From SZAS-103 sp038323475 (lineage in GTDB: Bacteria; Pseudomonadota; Gammaproteobacteria; Xanthomonadales; Xanthomonadaceae), in assembly GCA_038323475.1 (NCBI GenBank), contig JBBQHA010000027.1:1-29020 (forward strand): a stretch of 29,020 bases of DNA. Reading direction: 5' to 3'. Under the pieces are notes generated by a model. It had not been told where the DNA came from, did no database searches, and saw only the letters and a program-made list of their open reading frames with translations. Positions 23,415-29,020 of this stretch are shown piece by piece (the first letter of the stretch is position 1; each line of letters opens with the position of its first letter). The translations under genes and the position numbers were made by a program.

Positions 23415-25745
23415 GGCAACGATCGCCTTGCGCAGATTCAAGGCGTCAACGGTTTCCTCGTCCAGCCGGTCGGGATACTTCTTCAACAGCGGCTCCATGC
23501 GGTCGAGGACGGCAACAGCTTCGGCGTCGCGATGCAGCAGATGCAGGGCTTCGGCATGGAAGAGCGCCTGATTGGCGTAGTCGGGGGATTGCTTGTCCAA
23601 CAGGAGATAAATCGGCGCAAGCAGCAGCTCCGCCTCGTCAGGGCGACCCTGGAGGACGCGGATGTGGCCGAGTTCGGCGCGCATCTTGAGCGCGTCGTTG
23701 CCGTTTTCGCCACTGATGGCCGCGGCAACGCGGGCAGCTTCCGCGTAGTTCGCTGCCGCCAGCTCGAGCTTGCCGTCGATCGCCTCGTAGATGTTCCCCA
23801 GCGTCGTCAGGCACTTCAGTAGAGCCTGGTTGGGGCGCGTATAGACCTGATGCTGGATATCGCACCCGGACTGGGCCGCGGCGGCAGCCAGGTCGAGTCG
23901 ATGCATCTGCACGTAGGCATTTGCGAGCGTGATGTAGGAATTGGCGACCGAGCTCGAATGCTCGCCGAACACCCGCTTCTGCCGCGCGATCACGTCCTTC
24001 ATGATTGCCGCCCCCTCGTCGGGGCGATCGAGGTTGAAATCCAGCAGGTCGGCCAGCGATTTCCTGGCGCTCATCACGTCGGGATGATCGGCGGGAAGCC
24101 TGGCCTCGAGGGTCTTGAGGCCATGCCGGATCAGGGGCTCGGCGAGCGCCGTTGCATTTGCGATCGCGTAACCCTGACCGAGTTGCACCTGCTCCTTGGC
24201 GTACTTGATGGGCGACACATCGGGGTCGTGCGCCAGTTCCCGCAACAGCGTGTCCATGGGTTCGAACGCGACGCTCGTGCCACGGTCGTCCAGCGAAGCG
24301 GCCAGCAGGACGCGAGCCTCCCATTGCTTCCCGGGGCTGTCGCCAAGCGCGCGCTGGAGTGCTAGCGCGCGGTTCGCGAAGTCGCGCTGCGCCTTGCCGT
24401 CGCCGCGATCTGCCATCAGGTGCGATCGCTGCAGGTCGTAGGCCAGCACGATCCGCGGATCGACGGTTGGCGTGCGGTCGAGGATCCGTCGTGCTTCGTC
24501 GAGCAGGCCCACCGCGGTGTCGCGGTCGTCCAGGCTCGTGTAGACGCCGGCGAGCACGCCGAGCATCCGCACACGCTGGCCGGGCTCGTCGCCGAGCTGC
24601 CCTGACATGCGCTTGCGGGCGTTGTCGAGCACGGTGCCGATCGGCTGGTCGCGCGACAGCGCTTCGGCGGGATCGGCCGCCTTGAACACGTCGGTCAGGA
24701 ACTGCGCGACGTGCTCGGCATGGTCGCGTTCCCGTTGGGCAAGGTCACGTTCGCGTGCGATGCGCTGCGACTGCGACCAAAGTGCCGCCACAAAGGCGGC
24801 AACCAGCACTAGCGCCGCCGTCGATGCAGCGACCGCCAGCGCATGCCGTCGCAGGAACTTGCGTGCGCGATACCAGCCCCGGCCGCGCAGGGCGGCTACC
24901 GGGCGTCCATCGAGATAGCGCCGCAGGTCGTCCGCCAATTGCTCGACCGAGCCGTAGCGTTCGCGCGGCGGCTTGCGCAACGCCTGGGCGACGATCGCAT
25001 CGAGGTCGCCGCGCAGCTCACGCACCAGCGCCGCAGGCGTCGCGGCGGCGTGCGCCTGCGCGGTCGCATCGCTGGCGCGCGCAGCACGTGCGCTCGGAGC
25101 TTCGGGCGCGACATCAAGGATGCGCTGTTCGAGCTGTCCGGCCGTAAGCCCCGAAGCATCGAACACGGTGGCGCCGCACAGCAGTTCGTGCAGCAGGGTA
25201 CCAAGCTGGTAGACATCGCAGGCCACGCCGACGCGTTCGCCGCGAAGTTGTTCGGGCGCGACGTTGCTCGGCGAGAAGAACCGCGCAGCCGTTGCGGTTT
25301 GCTGGTGTTCTTCATCTGCCAGCAGCCCGAGCGGCTTGGCGATTCCGAAATCGATGAGCTTCGGCTGGCCGTCGTCGCCGACCAGGACATTGCTCGGCTT
25401 CAGGTCGCGGTGCAGCACGAGGTTCGCGTGCGCATGCTGCACCGCCTCGCACACGCGCAGGAACACCTCGATCCGCCCGCGCGCGTCGAGCCTGCCCGCA
25501 TCGCAGTAGCCGGTGATCGGAAGCCCGCGGATCAGCTCCATCGCCAGGTACGGCGAGCCGTCCGCGGTTTGTCCGACATCGAGCATGCGCGCGATGTACG
25601 GATGCTGGAAGGCAGCGACAATCTCGCGTTCGCGCAGGAAGCGTTCGCGCCCGCTGGCATCGAGCAGCGCCCGTTTGACGATCTTGAGCGCGACTTCCTG
25701 GCGTACTTGGCCGTCAGCGCGCTCGGCGCGGAACACCACGCCCAT
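23406..25745 (-). CDS. Serine/threonine protein kinase with TPR domain; 5' end cut off by an in-frame stop
   Basis: The open frame after the stop codon at 25776-25778 gives 779 residues from the first ATG (MGVVFRAE). It contains a bacterial Hanks-type kinase domain: VALKIVKR lysine, LVLHRDLKPSNVLV catalytic loop, LIDFGIAKPLG metal site, APEQLRGERVGVACDVYQLG. A membrane helix (about 297-318, HALAVAASTAALVLVAAFVAALW) follows, then a long TPR-like C-terminal region. Such kinases are commonly encoded next to TIGR02999-type sigma factors, as here. Starting at this ATG removes the first two glycines of the ATP loop (GRGG lies just upstream), so activity of this product is doubtful. The ancestral gene ran from 26042 to 23406 in one frame. 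It may be a pseudogene, or depend on readthrough, or reflect a sequencing error. Confidence 0.8.
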   Translation of the reverse strand: MGVVFRAERADGQVRQEVALKIVKRALLDASGRERFLREREIVAAFQHPYIARMLDVGQTADGSPYLAMELIRGLPITGYCDAGRLDARGRIEVFLRVCEAVQHAHANLVLHRDLKPSNVLVGDDGQPKLIDFGIAKPLGLLADEEHQQTATAARFFSPSNVAPEQLRGERVGVACDVYQLGTLLHELLCGATVFDASGLTAGQLEQRILDVAPEAPSARAARASDATAQAHAAATPAALVRELRGDLDAIVAQALRKPPRERYGSVEQLADDLRRYLDGRPVAALRGRGWYRARKFLRRHALAVAASTAALVLVAAFVAALWSQSQRIARERDLAQRERDHAEHVAQFLTDVFKAADPAEALSRDQPIGTVLDNARKRMSGQLGDEPGQRVRMLGVLAGVYTSLDDRDTAVGLLDEARRILDRTPTVDPRIVLAYDLQRSHLMADRGDGKAQRDFANRALALQRALGDSPGKQWEARVLLAASLDDRGTSVAFEPMDTLLRELAHDPDVSPIKYAKEQVQLGQGYAIANATALAEPLIRHGLKTLEARLPADHPDVMSARKSLADLLDFNLDRPDEGAAIMKDVIARQKRVFGEHSSSVANSYITLANAYVQMHRLDLAAAAAQSGCDIQHQVYTRPNQALLKCLTTLGNIYEAIDGKLELAAANYAEAARVAAAISGENGNDALKMRAELGHIRVLQGRPDEAELLLAPIYLLLDKQSPDYANQALFHAEALHLLHRDAEAVAVLDRMEPLLKKYPDRLDEETVDALNLRKAIVAGR

Positions 25746-25775
25746 GCCGCCGCGGCCGAACTCTTCGCGCAGGAT

Positions 25776-26042
25776 TTATGGACCCACCCGGTCGCCGACG
25801 GCAATGCCGGGGGCGTCGATGGCGGCGAGCGAACCTTGCAGCACGCGATCGCGATGTTCGGACGTGCGGGCGTGGTGGCGTGCGTCCGCATCGAGCAGGG
25901 ACCGGAGCGCCTGCGCGAGCTCGGCATCGTCGAGCCCGGTCGTTCGCAACAATTCGGCCTGTCCCGCGGCATCCAGACCGATCGCGTGGTCGAAGAGCGC
26001 ACCCAGCCGCTGCCATTGCGAGGTGTCGATGCGATCGTTCAT
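25776..26042 (-). pseudogene. N-terminal segment of the protein kinase gene, ended by in-frame TAA
   Basis: From the ATG at 26042, 28 bp after the sigma-factor stop, the frame encodes 88 residues (MNDRIDTSQWQRLGALFDHA ... ALRSLLDADARH ... GIAVGDRVGP) before TAA. This matches the usual N-terminal helical region of TPR kinases (WxRLxxLFDxAL, LLxxD, then GxRVGPY leading to the kinase domain). Past the TAA the same frame goes on with ILREEFGRGGMGVV, exactly the expected start of the kinase domain. The stop sits where a conserved Tyr is usual, so one base change (TAC or TAT to TAA) explains it without a frameshift. As a separate 88-residue product no function is expected. Confidence 0.75.
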
Positions 26043-26070
26043 GCAAATCCGGAATTGCGCTGGATGCGGA

Positions 26071-26640
26071 TCACAGACGGCTGTGCAGCCAGGCACGCCC
26101 GAAGCGCCAATGCCGCACCACGGTGGCCACGCCGATACCGATCACCTCGGCCACCTCGTCGTTGTTGAGGCCCGAGAAATAGCGCAATTCAATGATCTGG
26201 GCCGCGACCGAATCGCGTTGCGAAAGGGTTTCGAGCGCCTGGTCGAGTGCGAGCAGGTCGACGGTGTCCGCAGCAGCGGGCTGGCCCTTCTCGTCCTGCC
26301 AGTCGAATGTCACGAAATCGATCAGCGCGCCGCGCTTCTCGGCGAGGCGCTGGCGAACCAGATCGACCGCAACGCGTCGGATGGTGCGCCCGGCGACCGC
26401 CATGAAATGCGCGCGGTTCTGCCAGGACGAACGCTGGTCGAGCAGGCGCAGGTAGGCTTCGTGGGCGAGGTCGGTGGCATGCATGGTCAGCTTGCCGGCG
26501 CCGGCGGCACCCACTTCACGCTGCGCCATCGCGCGCAGGGCCGGATACAGGTGCTTCATCAGGTCCGCTTCGGCCGCCCGATCGCCCGACCGCCAGCGAA
26601 CCAGCATATCGGTCACCTGATCCGCAGCCGTCATCGACAT
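26071..26640 (-). CDS. ECF-like sigma factor, TIGR02999 (Sig-70_X6) family
   Basis: 189 residues from the ATG at 26640, which has AGGGGG about 6 nt upstream; the frame stays open to 26829 but that extension runs over the leader and is not family-like. Region 2 is seen in DLMKHLYPALRAMAQREVG, TDLAHEAYLRLLDQ and HFMAVAGRTIRRVAVDLVRQ. Region 4 with its helix-turn-helix is LETLSQRDSVAAQIIELRYF, SGLNNDEVAEVIGIGVATVV, RHWRFGRAWL. This family of alternative sigma factors is often followed by a TPR serine/threonine kinase, and here the kinase remnant starts 28 bp later. Target genes cannot be inferred. Confidence 0.9.
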   Translation of the reverse strand: MSMTAADQVTDMLVRWRSGDRAAEADLMKHLYPALRAMAQREVGAAGAGKLTMHATDLAHEAYLRLLDQRSSWQNRAHFMAVAGRTIRRVAVDLVRQRLAEKRGALIDFVTFDWQDEKGQPAAADTVDLLALDQALETLSQRDSVAAQIIELRYFSGLNNDEVAEVIGIGVATVVRHWRFGRAWLHSRL

Positions 26641-26652
26641 GTCCAGCCCCCT

Positions 26653-26688
26653 GTCGCGCGTCGCGCGTCGCGTGCCGGGATCATTGTA
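26653..26688 (-). promoter_or_regulatory. Leader of the sigma-factor gene: TACAAT box and 7-bp triplet repeat
   Basis: On the minus strand a TACAAT hexamer (complement of 26683-26688) matches five of six -10 bases, with no good -35 at 16-18 bp. Between it and the Shine-Dalgarno are three tandem copies of a 7-bp unit (plus strand GTCGCGC, 26653-26673, last base of the third copy changed). A promoter for the sigma-factor gene is plausible but weakly supported. Confidence 0.3.
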
Positions 26689-26814
26689 ACTGTTGCCTAG
26701 GCGACCGATCGATTCAACCGCGACCGCGGGTAGCGGCACAAGTACCGGGCTGAGCAGTACCGGTACGAAAGCCTGCATACGACGGCGGGACATCCGGACC
26801 TCTTTTGTGAGCAC

Positions 26815-26841
26815 AAAAAAGCCGGGCAATGCCCGGCTTTT
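26815..26841 (-). terminator. Intrinsic terminator after pilU
   Basis: On the minus strand the 7-bp GC stem GCCGGGC/GCCCGGC with a 3-nt loop is flanked by AAAA and a run of six T (plus-strand A run at 26815-26820). It starts 24 bp after the pilU stop codon. This is a textbook rho-independent terminator; the flanking A and T runs also make it partly bidirectional. Confidence 0.93.
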
Positions 26842-26865
26842 CGGTTCAGTCCATCCGCGCCGGGA

Positions 26866-28017
26866 TCAGCGCCGGATGAACTGCTTGTCTTCGGTCGACA
26901 CCAATTCCACGCCGTCCAGGCCCTGTGCGAGGCTCTTGGCGTCGCCGCCCTGGGCGAGCTTGATGCGCAGGCGGACCTCGTTCTGCGAGTCGGCGAAGCG
27001 CAGGGCGTCCTCGTAGCTGATCTCACCGGCCTGGTAGAGCTCGAACAGGCTCTGGTCGAAGGTCTTCATGCCGAGGTTGGTGGACTCCTTCATGACATCC
27101 TTGATCTTGTGGATCTCGCCTTCGCGGATGTAGTCCTGCACCAGCGGCGTGCCCAGCAGGATTTCCATGGCGACGCGGCGTGCCTTGCCGTCCGGGGTCG
27201 GGATCAGCTGCTGCGCGACGACGCCCTTGAGGTTGAGCGACAGGTCCATCAGCAGCTGGTTGCGACGGTCCTCGGGGAAGAAGTTGATGATGCGGTCCAT
27301 CGCCTGGTTGGCGTTGTTCGCATGCAGGGTGCACAGCACCAGGTGGCCGGTTTCGGCGAACGCGATCGCGTGGTCCATGCCCTCGCGGGTGCGCACCTCG
27401 CCGATCATGATCACGTCGGGCGCCTGGCGCAGGGTGTTCTTCAGCGCGGCTTCCCAGCTGTCGGTGTCGATGCCGACTTCGCGCTGGGTGACGATGCAGC
27501 CCTCGTGCTTGTGCACGAATTCGATCGGGTCCTCGATCGTGATGATGTGGCCGGTGGAATTCAGGTTGCGGTAGCCGATCATCGCGGCCAGCGACGTCGA
27601 CTTGCCGGTGCCGGTCGCGCCGACGAAGATGATGATGCCGCGCTTGGTCATCGCGAGCGACTTGATGATCGCCGGCAGGTTCAGTTCCTCGACGCTGGGG
27701 ATCTTGGTCTCGATCCGGCGCAGCACCATGCCGACCTGGTTGCGTTGGTAGAAGCAGCTCACGCGGAAGCGGCCGAGGCCGGCGACGCCGATCGCGAAGT
27801 TGCACTCGTGGGTTTTCTCGAACTCCTCGCGCTGCGGCGGGGTCATCACGTTCAGCACCAGGTCGCGGCTCTGCTGCGAAGTCAGCGCGGTCTGGGTGAT
27901 CGGGCTGATCTTGCCGTTGACCTTCATCGACGGCGGCATACCCGCGGTGATGAACAGGTCCGACGCCTTGTGATGGGCCATCAGCTTGAGGTACGAGGTG
28001 AAATCGATGCTGCTCAT
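26866..28017 (-). CDS. pilU: T4P retraction ATPase PilU
   Basis: 383 residues, matching PilU, the PilT-dependent accessory retraction ATPase at the cytoplasmic base of the pilus. Walker A is GATGTGKST (133-141), followed by the Asp box ITIEDPIEFVHKHEGC, Walker B APDVIMIGEVRTREGMDHAI and the His box AETGHLVLCTLHANNANQA. PilU-specific features are the N-terminus MSSIDFTSYLKLMAHHKASD and the C-terminal extension past FADSQNEVRLRIKLAQG that PilT lacks. A GGAG about 8 nt upstream supports the ATG at 28017. It follows pilT by 136 bp that contain GGGGAAC repeats, and ends at a strong terminator. Confidence 0.97.
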   Translation of the reverse strand: MSSIDFTSYLKLMAHHKASDLFITAGMPPSMKVNGKISPITQTALTSQQSRDLVLNVMTPPQREEFEKTHECNFAIGVAGLGRFRVSCFYQRNQVGMVLRRIETKIPSVEELNLPAIIKSLAMTKRGIIIFVGATGTGKSTSLAAMIGYRNLNSTGHIITIEDPIEFVHKHEGCIVTQREVGIDTDSWEAALKNTLRQAPDVIMIGEVRTREGMDHAIAFAETGHLVLCTLHANNANQAMDRIINFFPEDRRNQLLMDLSLNLKGVVAQQLIPTPDGKARRVAMEILLGTPLVQDYIREGEIHKIKDVMKESTNLGMKTFDQSLFELYQAGEISYEDALRFADSQNEVRLRIKLAQGGDAKSLAQGLDGVELVSTEDKQFIRR

Positions 28018-28027
28018 GGCGGGCTCC

Positions 28028-28055
28028 GGGGAACGGGGAACGGGGAACGGGGAAC
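28028..28055. repeat. GGGGAAC tandem repeat (four units) in the pilT-pilU gap
   Basis: Four perfect 7-bp GGGGAAC units stand directly upstream of the pilU Shine-Dalgarno. A near-inverse copy (GTTCCCTGATCCCCGTTACC onward) lies at 28119-28145 beside the pilT stop, so the gap transcript could fold into a stem with a loop of about 63 nt. GGGAACGGG-type intergenic repeats are familiar in Xanthomonadales. Confidence 0.85.
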
Positions 28056-28153
28056 AGTCAAGGCGGGGAGAGATCGATTCGGGAAAGCTGCGGCGAACTT
28101 TGCCTGCCTGCTTCCACCGTTCCCTGATCCCCGTTACCCGTTCCCTTCCTCAC

Positions 28154-29020
28154 TCAATCGAACAGTTTCTTGTCCTTGGCGTACTCGCGAGCGCTCGGCC
28201 GGGTGATCTGGCCGCGCTTGACCATGTCCAGCAGGCACTGGTCGAGGGTCTGCATGCCGATGCTCACGCCGGTCTGGATCGACGAGTACATCTGCGCGAC
28301 CTTGTCCTCGCGGATCAGGTTGCGGATCGCGGGGGTGCCGATCATGATCTCGTGCGCCGCGATGCGGCCGCCGCCGACCTTCTTCATCAGCGACTGCGCG
28401 ATCACCGCGCGCAACGACTCGGACAGCATCGAACGCACCATCGGCTTTTCGCCGGCGGGGAACACGTCGATGATGCGATCGATGGTCTTGGCCGCCGAAC
28501 TCGTGTGCAGGGTGCCGAACACGAGGTGGCCGGTTTCCGCGGCGGTCAGCGCCAGCCGGATGGTTTCCAGGTCGCGCAATTCGCCGACCAGGATGTAGTC
28601 GGGGTCTTCGCGCAGGGCCGAACGCAGCGCCTCGTTGAAGCCGTGGGTATCGCGATGGACTTCGCGCTGGTTGACCAGGCATTTCTGCGAGGTATGCACG
28701 AACTCGATCGGATCCTCGACGGTGAGGATGTGCGCGTCTTCGTGCTTGTTGATGTGGTCGACCCTCGCGGCGAGCGTGGTGGACTTGCCCGAGCCGGTCG
28801 GGCCGGTGACCAGGATCAGGCCCTGTGGCTGCTCGATCAGCTCCTTGAAAATGCGTGGGCAACCCAGGTCTTCCAGGGTCAGCACTTCTGAGGGAATGGT
28901 GCGGAACACCGCACCTGCGCCCCGATTCTGGTTGAACGCATTGACGCGGAAACGGGCCAAACCCGGAATTTCGAACGAGAAGTCGACTTCGAGGAATTCC
29001 TCGTAGTCGCGACGCTGCTT
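28154..29020 (-). CDS. pilT: T4P retraction ATPase PilT, 5' end missing
   Basis: The C-terminal 288 residues of PilT, the hexameric ATPase that retracts type IV pili; the frame is open to the window edge (KQRRDYEEFLEVDFSFEIPG), so about 55-60 residues lie outside. Visible: RFRVNAFNQNRGAGAVFRTI, Walker A TGPTGSGKSTT, Asp box LTVEDPIEFVHTSQKC, Walker B DPDYILVGELRDLETIRLAL, His box AAETGHLVFGTLHTSSAAKT, and the AIRNLIREDKVAQMYSSIQT segment near the C-terminus. All key residues are intact. It precedes pilU on the same strand, the usual order. Confidence 0.97.
   Translation of the reverse strand, partial: KQRRDYEEFLEVDFSFEIPGLARFRVNAFNQNRGAGAVFRTIPSEVLTLEDLGCPRIFKELIEQPQGLILVTGPTGSGKSTTLAARVDHINKHEDAHILTVEDPIEFVHTSQKCLVNQREVHRDTHGFNEALRSALREDPDYILVGELRDLETIRLALTAAETGHLVFGTLHTSSAAKTIDRIIDVFPAGEKPMVRSMLSESLRAVIAQSLMKKVGGGRIAAHEIMIGTPAIRNLIREDKVAQMYSSIQTGVSIGMQTLDQCLLDMVKRGQITRPSAREYAKDKKLFD

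Noticed and set aside
26641..26829. 63-residue upstream extension of the sigma factor with a signal-like hydrophobic stretch
   Set aside because: It reads across the pilU terminator and the leader, and a strong Shine-Dalgarno marks the ATG at 26640.
27109..28206. 365-residue plus-strand frame opposite pilU
   Set aside because: It is antisense to the fully supported pilU gene and its end reads the GGGGAAC repeats; no recognisable protein.

Overview
This 29-kb window is high-GC, gene-dense DNA that reads as a gammaproteobacterial chromosome, most likely Xanthomonadales (Xanthomonadaceae or Rhodanobacteraceae). The clues are a Pseudomonas-like type IV pilus (T4P) neighbourhood, a TIGR02999-type sigma factor paired with a TPR protein kinase, and intergenic GGGGAAC and GAGCGNAGCGA repeats. 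No rRNA, tRNA, CRISPR array, transposase or phage gene was seen. The taxonomic call is inference from gene content.

Layout. (1) 1-1785, plus strand: 3' part of bioA, then rsmE. (2) 1792-15228, minus strand: the T4P chemosensory (Pil-Chp) cluster, in transcription order pilG, pilH, pilI, pilJ, chpA, chpB, chpC. chpA encodes a 2405-residue hybrid histidine kinase carrying two large arrays of a 10-residue charged repeat. (3) 15402-17227, plus strand: gshB and a tonB3-like gene, overlapping by 4 bp. (4) 17228-17680: a gene-free island with nine copies of a 14-bp tandem repeat and a 235-bp element with ~30-bp terminal inverted repeats. (5) 17681-19715, minus strand: yqgE, ruvX and pyrB, joined by two 4-bp ATGA overlaps. 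(6) 19851-26640: accessory genes: a permuted papain-like hydrolase, a cyclic-nucleotide-binding/DUF1003 membrane protein, a Pro-rich TonB-like protein, a small secreted protein, and a sigma-factor/protein-kinase pair whose kinase gene has an in-frame stop. (7) 26866-29020, minus strand: pilU and most of pilT, with a strong terminator after pilU.

How the genes fit together. PilG and PilH are single-domain response regulators, PilI and ChpC are CheW-type adaptors, PilJ is the membrane receptor, ChpA the kinase, and PilT/PilU the retraction ATPases. The tonB3-like gene belongs to the same conserved neighbourhood. In Pseudomonas aeruginosa the equivalent genes (pilT-pilU ... pyrB, yqgF, yqgE, tonB3, gshB, pilGHIJK-chpABCDE, rsmE, bioA) lie in one region, so the window is a rearranged version of it.

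Main points of interest: the CheR-type methyltransferase PilK is absent from the cluster and the CheB-type ChpB has lost its catalytic Ser and Asp, suggesting an adaptation-deficient pathway; ChpA holds a homogenised 30-bp minisatellite; the kinase gene has an ochre codon just before the ATP-binding loop; and several intergenic repeats are present. No wholly new system was identified. The strongest novelty is the altered architecture of the Pil-Chp pathway.
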